Below the pieces are notes generated by a model. It saw only the letters and a program-made list of their open reading frames with translations, had not been told where the DNA came from and ran no database searches. Below are positions 15,566 through 24,107 of a stretch of 33,728 nucleotides of DNA, one piece after another. Origin of the DNA: Clostridia bacterium (GTDB taxonomy: Bacteria; Bacillota; Clostridia; Acetivibrionales; JAFADI01); the NCBI GenBank assembly GCA_026418695.1, contig JAOAAU010000047.1, positions 1-33,728 on the forward strand, in the 5' to 3' direction. Each line of letters begins with the position of its first letter. Position 1 is the stretch's first letter. A program made the translations under genes and the position numbers.

Positions 15566-15582
15566 AGAAATATTTTATTTCT
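15566..15582 (-). terminator. Possible AT-only terminator after DUF421
   Basis: On the minus strand AGAAATA-AAA-TATTTCT is followed by a T-rich stretch (TTATTTTTTATTT). The stem has only A-T pairs except one, so it is weak. The remainder of the 200-bp gap holds nothing I recognise. Confidence 0.35.
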
Positions 15583-15669
15583 AAACAGTATTGGAGAATG
15601 TGGGGCTGATAGGCTGAAAATGCTGAGACGCTCCGGTGGATTATGTAAGATAAAAGTATCGGTTGGTTG

Positions 15670-16365
15670 CTAGAATATCCCCGGTTTTTTGCTGACAGGG
15701 TCCTTAAACAGATCCACATTGAGTTTCCCGGTGGTATCCAACTCCGCTAAGAATACATCTTCTGCATTGCTCGCACCGGATTTCTTTATCTCCTGATTCA
15801 GCCATGCTGTGTCTAATTTGGCAAATTTCAGATTGTTGTATTGGATCTCTCCGTCAATGATTAGCGGCAGCGTAATGCCCTCGTACTGAGTATCCATTTT
15901 CATATCATTGGGTGTAACAGGTCGGCTCTGGGATGTTGGAATTACAGATAGATTGCCATCCGGTTCAACGATGGCAAACTCTACATCCGAAACCTTGGCG
16001 TAACCTTGAAGTCTCAGCAGCGACAGCAGAAAAGGCAGGTTCATTCTGTTCCTTTTCAGCGCTTGTTTGTCTACCTTGCCGTTAATAATGACGATGTCTG
16101 GTTTGGAGTCAAAATTGTAGAATCGTTTTCGGAGTGATATCCAACCGATAACGACAGCTCCCACTGCGATGGTGAGGGAACCTAGAAGAGCTTTGGAACT
16201 GATTTTATAGACAAGCGGTTCTGCTGCGACATTCGCCAGGATCATTAAAGCGGTAAAGTCATAAGAGGTCAGCTGTGATATGGATTTTTTTCCGATCAGC
16301 CTGACGCAAAACCATGAAAACAGCAATACAATAACGCATCTTGATATGTATACCAAAGCTTCCAT
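15670..16365 (-). CDS. DUF421 (YetF-like) membrane protein
   Basis: A 231-aa protein of the DUF421/YetF family: about three N-terminal membrane spans (residues 1-80, including RLIGKKSISQLTSYDFTALMILANVAAEPL), then a soluble C-terminal domain with KPDIVIINGKVD, VSDVEFAIVEPDGNLSVIP and VFLAELDTTGKLNVD. Family function is unclear; in spore formers members are linked to the spore inner membrane. The gene lies 12 bp after the DUF4363 gene, the usual partner. A second DUF421 gene is at 27180. Confidence 0.92.
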   Translation of the reverse strand: MEALVYISRCVIVLLFSWFCVRLIGKKSISQLTSYDFTALMILANVAAEPLVYKISSKALLGSLTIAVGAVVIGWISLRKRFYNFDSKPDIVIINGKVDKQALKRNRMNLPFLLSLLRLQGYAKVSDVEFAIVEPDGNLSVIPTSQSRPVTPNDMKMDTQYEGITLPLIIDGEIQYNNLKFAKLDTAWLNQEIKKSGASNAEDVFLAELDTTGKLNVDLFKDPVSKKPGIF

Positions 16366-16377
16366 TTGTTATCCTCC

Positions 16378-16752
16378 CTATGGCTGGGGTACAACTCTTA
16401 TGAAGTTATCCCACAATTTCAGCGTAGACAATGCCTGACTCACCGTTTCGGTATCATCTCTGGTTTTGATGGCCCCCTGAATTCTGGCGAGATTATCCAT
16501 AAAGAGTGAATAATCCGCTTCGGCATAATTCACAGCAAGAAGATATTTGCCTTTATCCCATAACGTTGATAATTCGTTTGCGGAGTTTTCCGCCTCCGCC
16601 CATTTCTCCTGCTGGGCGTATTGGATGATGTTGTTGAGATGGCCTTTGATCGGTTCACCGGATGGAAACCAAGTGTGCTGTGTAATGAAATAGGCTAAAA
16701 ACAGTGAGAGGATTAGTCCGAACAAGGACAATGTTACTGTTTTATTTTTCAA
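16378..16752 (-). CDS. DUF4363-family membrane-anchored protein
   Basis: A 124-aa protein with one N-terminal membrane anchor (about residues 6-22) and a helical extracytoplasmic domain (HLNNIIQYAQQEKWAEAENS, then LAVNYAEADYSLFMDNLARI, then ALSTLKLWDNFIRVVPQP), matching DUF4363. The start is a TTG at 16752: GGAGGT lies 7 nt upstream of it. An upstream in-frame ATG at 16773 would place that ribosome binding site inside the coding sequence. It is paired with DUF421, as commonly seen in Bacillota. Function is not known. Confidence 0.85.
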   Translation of the reverse strand: MKNKTVTLSLFGLILSLFLAYFITQHTWFPSGEPIKGHLNNIIQYAQQEKWAEAENSANELSTLWDKGKYLLAVNYAEADYSLFMDNLARIQGAIKTRDDTETVSQALSTLKLWDNFIRVVPQP

Positions 16753-16861
16753 TGTCTGTACCTCCGAATACATCCAAAACAGTTTGGCAACAGTTGTGCA
16801 ATAAAAATTATCACTAATATTATTAACACGGAATGACGTTTATAGTCGTTATCCAAATATA

Positions 16862-16896
16862 AGTGCCCCATGTATTCAGCCTTAACATGGAGCACT
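16862..16896. other. Hairpin in the 332-bp gap before the TetR gene end
   Basis: Arms AGTGCCCCATGT (16862-16873) and ACATGGAGCACT (16885-16896) pair with one mismatch around an 11-nt loop. It lies downstream of the minus-strand TetR gene and upstream of the DUF4363 gene. There is no clear T-run on either side, so a terminator role is doubtful. The rest of 16753-17084 shows no gene. Confidence 0.4.
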
Positions 16897-17084
16897 ATAT
16901 ATAAATTGTGTATACGCTAATATTAACCTAGAAAACAATACTGAAAAAAGCTGGTTCAGTTATCTTGCCTGGGGTTAAAAAAGTATGACTTTATTCGTTT
17001 CAAATTATAAACTGGTTAACCTTTCTTACTTTCAACTGTCACTTCATTAAGACTGTTAAAACCCGCTCTTTGACTGACCTCTGT

Positions 17085-17669
17085 TTATAGCAGTTCATAT
17101 CTTTTCAGAATATCTTTAACCAGCATTTCATAATTCCCGATGTCCAAACCAAGGATAATCTGTATCATAAACCCGTCCAATAAAGCTACAAAGTTTCTTG
17201 CCTTCAGCTCTGGGTTCCTAGCTCCCGCATCTTTAAAGAGCACTTCAAGCTCATGGTAGAGTTCTTCATAAACGCTTAAGATGTCGATGGAGAGTATCTG
17301 CTGCATTTCTTTATTGGAGAGCAGTTGGAGAATCAGCATGCAGCCTTCCTTCTTTTCGTGATATACCTTAAGCATTTCAGAAATCAACTTTTGCAGCTTT
17401 TCGCCGGGAGAAAGGGCGCTGTCGGAGAGGATGCTGGAAGCCGCCAGCTTGATGGCTTTGAACTCTTCCATGAAGGCGGCTTTAAAAAGATTCTCTTTGG
17501 TTTCAAAATACCAGAAGATGATGCCCTGGCTAATTTTCAGTGTTTTTGAAATATCAGAAACACTGACTCCTTGATAACCTTTTTGGGCAAATAGTCTAGT
17601 TGCTGTGAAAAGAATTTCTGATTTCTTTTGTTTAGTCAAAAGCTCGTTTTTTTCCTTGTTTCTAGACAT
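17085..17669 (-). CDS. TetR/AcrR-family transcriptional regulator
   Basis: A 194-aa repressor-type protein. The N-terminal helix-turn-helix is clear: ILFTATRLFAQKGYQGVSV, SDISKTLKISQGIIFWYF, ETKENLFKAAF (about residues 19-66). The C-terminal ligand domain is not informative on the inducer. ATG 17669 has AAGGAG 6 nt upstream; a longer frame upstream lacks a site. The promoter region carries nested inverted repeats that probably bind this protein. The divergent neighbour is the carboxypeptidase-like gene at 17840, a possible target. Confidence 0.9.
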   Translation of the reverse strand: MSRNKEKNELLTKQKKSEILFTATRLFAQKGYQGVSVSDISKTLKISQGIIFWYFETKENLFKAAFMEEFKAIKLAASSILSDSALSPGEKLQKLISEMLKVYHEKKEGCMLILQLLSNKEMQQILSIDILSVYEELYHELEVLFKDAGARNPELKARNFVALLDGFMIQIILGLDIGNYEMLVKDILKRYELL

Positions 17670-17679
17670 GGAATACTCC

Positions 17680-17741
17680 TTATATAAATTGACTAACGAC
17701 TCAATCAATTATATAATAGTCTATATAGATCAAAATATCAA
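17680..17741 (-). promoter_or_regulatory. TetR gene promoter with nested inverted repeats
   Basis: On the minus strand TTGATA (17736-17741), a 17-bp spacer and TATTAT (17713-17718) form a promoter. Downstream of the -10 lies an imperfect dyad with ends TTGA and TCAA (17689-17704), framed by a longer inverted repeat TTATATAAATTGA/TCAATTATATAA (17680-17692, 17705-17716). The placement fits autorepression. Confidence 0.6.
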
Positions 17742-17839
17742 GCTGCTTTGTTCAAGTCTGAAACAGCTGATCCGGAATATATTTTAGTAAGTGTTTTAGA
17801 ACCTGAATTTATAAAAAGGTTGGATAAGGAGCTGACAGG

Positions 17840-19051
17840 GTGAGTAAAAAACAAGTGGTATCCATCATGATCGTAATTACTTTCCTAAGCATTTTCTCAT
17901 GCATGGCTTTTAGCAGTACAGTATATTCAGTTCCTAAAATTGATGGGGCCTCTGCTGTCCTACTGGAGGCGGAAAGAGGGCAAATTCTTTTTAAAAAGAA
18001 TGAAACCCAACGTTTGCATATATCCAGTGCTTCGAAAGTGATGACGGCGTTAATTGTACTGGAAAAAATAAAGCTCGATACGAAAGTAACCATAAGTAAG
18101 GAGGCAGCAGGTGTTAAAGGCTCCATTCTAAGCCTTGAAGCCGGAGAAAAGTTCTATGCGGAAGACTTGATCAACACAATCATGTTGACTTCTGCCAATG
18201 ATGCCGCCACTGCTTTGGCAGAGCACGTGAGCGGAGATAGCTTCAAGTTTGCTGATGCCATGAATGCCAAAGCACAGGAGTTGAAAATGAAGGACACAAA
18301 GTTTGTGAATCCTACAGGACTCTATGATGCTGCGCAATATACGACAGCACAGGACCTGGCCAAGCTGATGCAGTACGCTTTGAAAAACCCGAACTTCAAC
18401 CGTATCTTTGGAAATAAAGGACAGCCATTTAATTCAAAGATTCTAACCAGCAGCAATAAACTTCTTTGGAGTTATCCGGGGGTTGACGGAGGAAAAGCAG
18501 GATATAATGAGAAGAATAAGCAAACAGCGATAACGTCAGCTACAAGAAATCAACAGAGGCTTATAGCCATTGTGCTGGATTCACCGGAGGAAAAAGTCTG
18601 GATGGATTCAGCCAACCTTTTGAATTATGGGTTTGACAACTTTATTACGAGTTCACTTGCAGGCAGGGAACAGGTCTTAAGAAGGGTAAGTGTCGGAGAT
18701 AAGACCATTGGGCTAACCTCTTTGAACGATATTCTCTATGTTCATCCAAAAGGAGAAAGCTTTATTCGAAGTGTTGAGTTTAAAGTTCCGCAAGATTTAA
18801 AGCCGCCCATTGGCAAAAGCAATCCTGTCGGAAAAGTCACTTATGTTCTGATGGATGGTAATGTGATTGATATCCCGCTGTATTCTGATACAGAGATCCA
18901 ACTCGAAAAAGGCTTTTTATCGAATTTGTTTGAAAAGCTTAAAGAAACAAGAGATTTGCTGATCGCTGTTATCGTGTTGATCTTGATTGAAGTGCTGCTG
19001 ATCGTACGAAAGTTTTACCGATTTATGAAGAATAGGGTTCATAAAAATTAA
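17840..19051 (+). CDS. D-alanyl-D-alanine carboxypeptidase-like (DacF/PBP5-type) protein
   Basis: A 403-aa peptidase S11-like penicillin-binding protein expected to trim peptidoglycan peptides outside the membrane. The signal peptide spans about residues 1-30, and a C-terminal hydrophobic anchor about residues 371-390 is followed by a basic tail. Catalytic motifs are SASK (Ser63-Lys66), SAN (118-120) and a third motif that reads KAG (219-221) where KTG is usual. The domain after about residue 275 fits the family's beta-rich C-terminal domain. The GTG start has AAGGAG 8 nt upstream. The Thr-to-Ala change may reduce activity. Confidence 0.88.
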   Translation: MSKKQVVSIMIVITFLSIFSCMAFSSTVYSVPKIDGASAVLLEAERGQILFKKNETQRLHISSASKVMTALIVLEKIKLDTKVTISKEAAGVKGSILSLEAGEKFYAEDLINTIMLTSANDAATALAEHVSGDSFKFADAMNAKAQELKMKDTKFVNPTGLYDAAQYTTAQDLAKLMQYALKNPNFNRIFGNKGQPFNSKILTSSNKLLWSYPGVDGGKAGYNEKNKQTAITSATRNQQRLIAIVLDSPEEKVWMDSANLLNYGFDNFITSSLAGREQVLRRVSVGDKTIGLTSLNDILYVHPKGESFIRSVEFKVPQDLKPPIGKSNPVGKVTYVLMDGNVIDIPLYSDTEIQLEKGFLSNLFEKLKETRDLLIAVIVLILIEVLLIVRKFYRFMKNRVHKN

Positions 19052-19242
19052 GTCAGTAAAAAGTCTAGTTCCATATGATATGGATAAAACTATATAAGTT
19101 GCGATAATTATATTACAAGGAAGAATATGATTATCACATATTACATTAAGGTAACAACTTGTAAAAAACATTAAAGGAGAATAATATTTTTTGCAAGTTA
19201 TATAGCAATGAAATATAAAGCTATTATGAATTTAATAAAAGA

Positions 19243-19746
19243 CTAGGGTGTTAGTTTTCCGGGAGGAAAGAGAATAACAATGGCTACGACAATAAATAGT
19301 GATACAATATATGCACATAAGGGTTTATGATGATGTAAAAGCCACATCGGAAACATCATGCAGTCCCATGCGAGTGACCACCAGATATTCCATCCATTCT
19401 TATAAACAATACTTCCAAACTTTAGAAAGATTAGCTCTGCGAAAAGATAAATAACAATGAATTTTGAAATCCGATATAATTTGCTTATAGAATTTTGGGG
19501 GAAGTTTGTAAGAAAGATTAACCCTGAAAGGGGAAAGACAATGAAAGTATTTAACAACTCAGCAATAACAGTGCTCCCTAGAATTTCTGGACTTATTTTC
19601 CATATCCGGTCTGTTGCGTAAACAGTATTATAAAGTAAATTTGCCATCGAAATGAATAGCATTGTTGAGTGATATTTTTGCCAGTTCTTCCAATCACCCC
19701 AACGCCAGGCGGCTAAGATTGTAATTACAAGTACAGCTAACTGCAT
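19243..19746 (-). CDS. CBO0543-like small integral membrane protein
   Basis: A 167-aa polytopic membrane protein with about five hydrophobic segments. The pattern W-rich loop (WRWGDWKNWQKYHSTMLF), LLYNTVYATDRIWK and WWSLAWDCMMFPMWLLHHHK resembles the CBO0543 family of Clostridia and Bacilli. Function is not known. GGAG lies about 11 nt upstream of the ATG. It appears to be transcribed alone; the 191-bp stretch upstream of it on the plus side (19052-19242) holds nothing clear. Confidence 0.75.
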   Translation of the reverse strand: MQLAVLVITILAAWRWGDWKNWQKYHSTMLFISMANLLYNTVYATDRIWKISPEILGSTVIAELLNTFIVFPLSGLIFLTNFPQNSISKLYRISKFIVIYLFAELIFLKFGSIVYKNGWNIWWSLAWDCMMFPMWLLHHHKPLCAYIVSLFIVVAIVILFPPGKLTP

Positions 19747-19937
19747 CTTGAGATGACTCCCTCTGATCTATAAATAATTCACAAAACTATACGTGTAATA
19801 CAAGTTTAACCTTATTAATAGTTTTTAGTCGAAAGAGAGAATATAAGAAAAATATTGTGAATTTGTCTAAGATGATGTTATTGCTAAAACTGATAGATAA
19901 GAAATACTTGGATAAGAGGAAACAGACATAGAATAAA

Positions 19938-19966
19938 AGGAGGACAACCCCTAGGGAGTGTCCTCT
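19938..19966 (-). terminator. Terminator at the end of the ablAB/darA operon
   Basis: A GAGGACA/TGTCCTC stem with an inner CCC-TA-GGG, interrupted by small bulges, lies just past the last minus-strand ORF. On the minus strand it is followed by CCTTTTATTC. This marks the likely 3' end of the riboswitch-controlled operon. Confidence 0.7.
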
Positions 19967-19985
19967 TATAAATTTCCAGTATTTT

Positions 19986-20111
19986 TTAAAGGTGTCTAAA
20001 AAGCCATAAGGCGAGTATCAGCAATACAACCAAAATGAACACGTTTCTAAACCGCTTCCATTTACGTCTTTTCTTCATCCATTGCTGTATGGGAATCACC
20101 TTGTTATCCAG
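19986..20111 (-). CDS. Candidate 41-aa basic single-span membrane protein
   Basis: On the minus strand an open frame directly after darA encodes DNKVIPIQQWMKKRRKWKR, then a hydrophobic span (VFILVVLLILALWLF) and RHL before a stop. GGAGG lies 7 nt before a CTG at 20111, which would be a rare start codon; the next candidate, GTG 20099, is about 17 nt from the site. The N-in basic stretch plus one span is convincing for a small membrane protein. It ends just before the operon terminator. I do not recognise a family. Confidence 0.5.
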   Translation of the reverse strand: MDNKVIPIQQWMKKRRKWKRFRNVFILVVLLILALWLFRHL

Positions 20112-20138
20112 AGAACCCCCTCCTTCTGATTTGAACAG

Positions 20139-20459
20139 CTACACCTTTTCAAATCTTTCTACATTCGTTATAAAGATGGTTGCGCCGCCGACCTCGATTT
20201 TTGTTGAGGATGGAATATAAACTCCTCCTGCGTGCCCGGGGTAGTGAAGCTGAGCGATCCTTTTCTTTGAGTAGCGTTCAATGATTTCGATGATGAAATC
20301 CACCGTATCATCTTCTGCCCCCATGAGCAATGTTGTGTTTCCGGACCTCAAAAACCCGCCGGTTGAACACAGCTTTGTCACGCTGTAGCCTCCTTTATTT
20401 AATGCATCGGTCACGCTCTGTGCATCTTCGTCATGCAGAATGGCTAAAATCAGTTTCAT
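20139..20459 (-). CDS. darA: Cyclic di-AMP receptor, DarA (PII-like)
   Basis: A 106-aa cytosolic PII-like signal protein of the DarA/PstA (YaaQ, DUF970) family, which binds the second messenger c-di-AMP as a trimer. It begins MKLILAILHDEDAQSVTDAL and has the ligand-loop signature KLCSTGGFLRSGNTTLLMG, followed by EDDTVDFIIEIIERY. A perfect AAGGAGG-type site precedes the ATG, 3 nt after the ablB stop. Its place in an operon headed by a c-di-AMP riboswitch is a strong internal link. Its partner protein is unknown. Confidence 0.93.
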   Translation of the reverse strand: MKLILAILHDEDAQSVTDALNKGGYSVTKLCSTGGFLRSGNTTLLMGAEDDTVDFIIEIIERYSKKRIAQLHYPGHAGGVYIPSSTKIEVGGATIFITNVERFEKV

Positions 20460-20462
20460 CGG

Positions 20463-21317
20463 TTATCCTCCTTTCATGAGTTGTTTAAACCAGATATTCA
20501 TATCCTCAAAATCCCCACAGATATGGCAGTTTTTGATAAGCCGCCCTCCGTATTTATATCCGCACTTGCGAAGTGCTTTGTTGATTCCTGGATGGATTGC
20601 TCTTGAAAGGCTGTATAAAGTATGGAAGCCTCTGTCGCTCAATTCACTTTGAAGACAATGAATCAGGAGGGTGAGCAGACCCTTGCCTTGATACTCTGGA
20701 TAGGTTGCGCAGTCGGTAATCTCAGCATTGGAATTCCTTATATCCAATTCTGCAGAAGCGATGCTGACGATCCGGCCTTTGTCCTCGGCTACCATAAACA
20801 ATACTTGATCTTCCATGACATTTTTCAGATACTCTGCATTGTAGACCGGGGAAGGGTATGTCTTGAAGGTTTCTGTGAATATAGCGATCATTTGAGGAAT
20901 ATCGCTTTCTTTCGCCTTCCTGACGGGGTAGGATTTATTCGGCCGATAATTGAATCTTTGGATATCATTCATACAACTTGATAAAATGGAATCTTCCTCT
21001 TCTTTATATAAAGAGATGGACCTTTGCTTGTCAATAAAGTAGGAAAGGCAATAAGTATTTTCACCTTTAAAGAAACCGTTGATCATACCCTCGACGACAA
21101 ATCCGCAGGCTCTGAACGGACTGAGTTCCCTGATCCGGCAGTAGGTGATGATTTTTCCCAGACCTTCTTTGGCAGCGATTGCAATAATCTCCTGAACTAC
21201 GTTTTCGGGTACTTCGTTATGTTCCAGTATTTTTAACCGCTTATTGGGATAGTCAAAATAAAGTGTGGTATCATTATAATCCATTTTATAGCAGGCATTA
21301 TACTGAAGTGCATTCAT
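20463..21317 (-). CDS. ablB: Beta-lysine N-acetyltransferase (AblB)
   Basis: A 284-aa GNAT-fold enzyme that transfers acetyl from acetyl-CoA to the epsilon amino group of L-beta-lysine, giving the compatible solute N-epsilon-acetyl-beta-lysine. The GNAT domain is in the C-terminal half: VRKAKESDIPQMIAIFTETF, AEITDCATYPEYQGKGLLTLL with the acetyl-CoA loop, and a late KCGYKYGGRL. The N-terminal half (about 1-150) is as in YodP/AblB proteins. ATG 21317 has GGAGGG 9 nt upstream and overlaps the end of ablA by 20 bp. Adjacency to ablA is what fixes the substrate. Confidence 0.92.
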   Translation of the reverse strand: MNALQYNACYKMDYNDTTLYFDYPNKRLKILEHNEVPENVVQEIIAIAAKEGLGKIITYCRIRELSPFRACGFVVEGMINGFFKGENTYCLSYFIDKQRSISLYKEEEDSILSSCMNDIQRFNYRPNKSYPVRKAKESDIPQMIAIFTETFKTYPSPVYNAEYLKNVMEDQVLFMVAEDKGRIVSIASAELDIRNSNAEITDCATYPEYQGKGLLTLLIHCLQSELSDRGFHTLYSLSRAIHPGINKALRKCGYKYGGRLIKNCHICGDFEDMNIWFKQLMKGG

Positions 21318-22575
21318 GAAAACCTTCCCTCCTGTTAACCCGAACATTGCTTCTTGGAACCAGACACATTTTTTCCCCTTGGAAAAGCTTTTCCAAGCCT
21401 CTGGATTCCTGGGATTTATACTTGCTGCACAAGCCACAGTTCTGACAGGAATGTGCCTTGTTTTCCGGCTCCGTGTATGTGCAAATAACACCTTCGAAGT
21501 TCCTCAAAATTATCTTATCAGGGGACTGGGATATCAGATACTGTGGACTTACCGGGATCTTGCCGCCTCCCCCCGGAGCATCTACTACAAAGGTGGGCAC
21601 AGCAAAGCCTGAGGTATGACCCCGGAGCATTTCGATGATCTCAACGCCTCTGGATACCGGAGTTCTAAAATGTTCAATCCCTTCAGAGAGGTCGCACTGG
21701 TATAGGTAGTATGGGCGGACCCTGGATTTTACCAGTTCCTGCACCAGGTTTTTCATGATATTGGGGCAGTCATTGATATTCCTTAAAAGCACGGATTGGT
21801 TTCCTAAGGGGATACCCGCATCCGATAACATTTCACAGGCTTCTCTGGATTCTTTCGTTAATTCTTTTGGATGGTTGAAGTGAGTATTGATCCATATTGG
21901 ATGATGTTTCTTCAATACTGCGCAAAGCTCCGGAGTGATTCGCTGAGGCATCACAACCGGTGCCCTGGTACCTATTCGTATGACTTCTACGTGCCTGATG
22001 TTCCGTAAGCTTTCCAGAATGAAGTCCAATCTTTTATCCGAGACGCAGAGTGCATCTCCTCCAGAAAGCAGAACATCTCTGATTTCCTTATGGGCTTTGA
22101 CATAGTCAATGGCCTTTTTAATATCCCGGATAGACAGCGGTTTATCGTCATGACCGGCAAAGCGCCTTCTTGTGCAGTGACGGCAGTACATGGCGCACTG
22201 GTCTGTAATCAGAAGAAGGACTCTGTCCGGGTACCGGTGTGTTAAGCCCGGAACAGGGGAATCCATGGTTTCATGCAATGGATCGCTGCTGTCGGCGGAT
22301 GAGATTTTTGTCTCGCGAATCGTCGGTACAGCTTGTCGTCGGATGGGACAATGACTGTTATTGGCATCCATGAGGGAGGCATAGTACGGAGTAATGGCCA
22401 TACGGAGTTTCTTCAGGCTTTGGTTGACCCCATCCCGCTCTTCCTCTGTGAGGCGGATCACTTTTTCCAATTCATCTATTGTCGTAATTCTGTTTGCAAT
22501 CTGCCATCTCCAGTCATTCCACTGGTCCTTGGATACGTCTTTCCATAACGAAATCTGGGTATAATGCTTATTCAT
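21298..22575 (-). CDS. ablA: Lysine 2,3-aminomutase (AblA)
   Basis: A 425-aa radical SAM, PLP-dependent enzyme converting L-lysine to L-beta-lysine. The radical SAM cluster motif CAMYCRHC follows LLLITDQ, and the PLP Lys lies in PGGGGKIP. The N-terminal region WKDVSKDQWNDWRWQIANRI and the Zn-type C-terminal Cys segment (CQNCGLCSKY) match lysine aminomutases. AAAGGAG precedes the ATG. Fermentative KamA usually sits with kamD/kamE-type genes; here ablB follows directly, so osmolyte synthesis is the likely role. Confidence 0.95.
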   Translation of the reverse strand: MNKHYTQISLWKDVSKDQWNDWRWQIANRITTIDELEKVIRLTEEERDGVNQSLKKLRMAITPYYASLMDANNSHCPIRRQAVPTIRETKISSADSSDPLHETMDSPVPGLTHRYPDRVLLLITDQCAMYCRHCTRRRFAGHDDKPLSIRDIKKAIDYVKAHKEIRDVLLSGGDALCVSDKRLDFILESLRNIRHVEVIRIGTRAPVVMPQRITPELCAVLKKHHPIWINTHFNHPKELTKESREACEMLSDAGIPLGNQSVLLRNINDCPNIMKNLVQELVKSRVRPYYLYQCDLSEGIEHFRTPVSRGVEIIEMLRGHTSGFAVPTFVVDAPGGGGKIPVSPQYLISQSPDKIILRNFEGVICTYTEPENKAHSCQNCGLCSKYKSQESRGLEKLFQGEKMCLVPRSNVRVNRREGFHECTSV

Positions 22576-22609
22576 ATCGATAAACTCCTTTCAACAGAGT
22601 TTGACATTT

Positions 22610-23332
22610 CTAAAGAATACAGCTTAAAAATGCTTGGGCTCGCTCATTTTGTGGATTCCCAAAGAATGATTCGGGGTCGCCTTCTTCAACAATCCGGCCT
22701 TCATCCATAAATATCACGCGGTCCGCAACTTCGCGGGCAAATCCCATCTCATGGGTAACCACCAGCATGGTCATACCTTCTTTGGCCAGCTGCTTCATAA
22801 CGTTTAATACTTCACCGACAAGCTCGGGGTCAAGCGCTGAGGTCGGTTCATCAAAAAGAATCACTTTGGGCTTCATGGCAAGAGTACGAGCAATCGCAAC
22901 CCTTTGCTTTTGCCCGCCGGACAACATATCCGGATACACGTCTTTTTTGTCCTTGAGATCGACCTTATCGAGGAGCTCCTCTGCAAGGAGGATGGCTTCC
23001 TGCTTATTGAGCTTTTTTACCTGGGTAGGGCCTTCAATAATGTTTTCCAATACCGTTCTATGAGGGAATAGGTAAAAGTGCTGAAATACCATTCCTACAT
23101 TTTGACGCATCTGGTTGATTGTTTTTTCCTTATGATCGATTACCTGACTATCGATAAGGATATCGCCGGAATCGCTGGTTTCAAGAAAATTGATACAGCG
23201 GAGCAGAGTACTTTTTCCGGACCCGCTGGGACCGATGATCACGACGACTTCACCTTCGGAAACCGTCAATTGGATGTCGTGAAGTACTTTGTTGTTCCCG
23301 AAGCTTTTATTCAAACTGATGACTTCAACCAT
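22610..23332 (-). CDS. Polar amino-acid ABC transporter ATP-binding protein
   Basis: A 240-aa ABC ATPase of the GlnQ/HisP group. It has Walker [10 protein letters not shown], signature [13 protein letters not shown], Walker [14 protein letters not shown] and the switch His in VVTHEMGF. It energises amino-acid import with the permease and binding protein encoded upstream. ATG 23332 fits the usual MVEV start and has AAGGAG about 10 nt upstream; an in-frame ATG at 23356 also has a site overlapping the permease stop. Operon context suggests lysine as substrate (inference). Confidence 0.93.
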   Translation of the reverse strand: MVEVISLNKSFGNNKVLHDIQLTVSEGEVVVIIGPSGSGKSTLLRCINFLETSDSGDILIDSQVIDHKEKTINQMRQNVGMVFQHFYLFPHRTVLENIIEGPTQVKKLNKQEAILLAEELLDKVDLKDKKDVYPDMLSGGQKQRVAIARTLAMKPKVILFDEPTSALDPELVGEVLNVMKQLAKEGMTMLVVTHEMGFAREVADRVIFMDEGRIVEEGDPESFFGNPQNERAQAFLSCIL

Positions 23333-23368
23333 TTTTCTGTTACTCCTTTTTACCATGCTAGATCACTC

Positions 23369-24025
23369 CTATCGTTCGCTGACAGCCAGTCTTCTTTCAA
23401 GCTTATGGACAAAGAAACCCAGGACAGCGGTGATGATCAGGTAATAGAGGCCTGCAATCAGCAGATACTCCATAAACCGGAAAGTAGAAGATCCAAGCTG
23501 CTGAGACTTTAACAGCAGTTCACGGACAGCAATGGTGCTGGCTAGGGATGAGTCCTTGGTAGCAATAATGAATTGATTGCCAAGAGGTGGAACTGCTCTT
23601 TTAAACGCTTGCGGCAGAATAATTCTCCACATTGCCTGAAAATGGGTCATGCCGATAGAACGGGCCGCTTCCATCTGCCCTTTATGAATCGATAGGATCG
23701 CGCCTCGGAAGATTTCTGCGATATAGGCTCCATTGTGTGCTCCAAAGGCAATGACTGCAGAAAGATAGGGGTCAAGCCGGACGATGTTGGCCAGCCCGTA
23801 ATACACTACAAACAGCTGCAGAAGGATGGGCGTGCCCCTGACGATGGTAATATAGAAGGTTGCCGGGTAATAGCTGAGTTTATGCTTTGACAATCTTCCA
23901 AAAGCGGCGATGAGTCCGATGACGACTCCCAGCAATATGGAAGCTGCTGTAATTTTCAATGTCTCGAAAGCAGCAGGGATAAAAATAGGAAACTTTTCAA
24001 AAATCAAGCTAAATTCGTAAGTCAA
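23369..24025 (-). CDS. Polar amino-acid ABC transporter permease
   Basis: A 218-aa HisM/GlnP-type permease with about five membrane spans. It carries the EAA-loop signature QMEAARSIGMTHFQAMWRIILPQAFKRAVP, and RGTPILLQLFVVYYG. The start is a TTG at 24025: GGGAGGAG lies 6 nt upstream, whereas a longer frame reaches back into an intergenic hairpin. It is the single permease of the transporter, so it probably forms a homodimer. Lysine is the inferred substrate. Confidence 0.92.
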   Translation of the reverse strand: MTYEFSLIFEKFPIFIPAAFETLKITAASILLGVVIGLIAAFGRLSKHKLSYYPATFYITIVRGTPILLQLFVVYYGLANIVRLDPYLSAVIAFGAHNGAYIAEIFRGAILSIHKGQMEAARSIGMTHFQAMWRIILPQAFKRAVPPLGNQFIIATKDSSLASTIAVRELLLKSQQLGSSTFRFMEYLLIAGLYYLIITAVLGFFVHKLERRLAVSER

Positions 24026-24046
24026 ACAAATCTCCTCCCTGGAGGA

Positions 24047-24096
24047 TGCAATACGGCGGCTGAAGGGAGTACCTTTCCCAAAAGCGCCGTATTGCA
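24047..24096 (-). other. Intergenic hairpin between binding protein and permease genes
   Basis: A perfect 12-bp GC-rich stem (TGCAATACGGCG at 24047-24058 with its complement at 24085-24096) in the mRNA just after the binding-protein stop. No T-run follows on the minus strand. Such hairpins often protect the upstream message so that binding protein is made in excess over the permease. Confidence 0.65.
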
Positions 24097-24107
24097 CCGG
24101 ATAATTT

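Noticed and set aside
20035..20220. Plus-strand 61-codon frame over the end of darA
   Set aside because: It is antisense to darA and to the minus-strand small membrane ORF, with no ribosome binding site.
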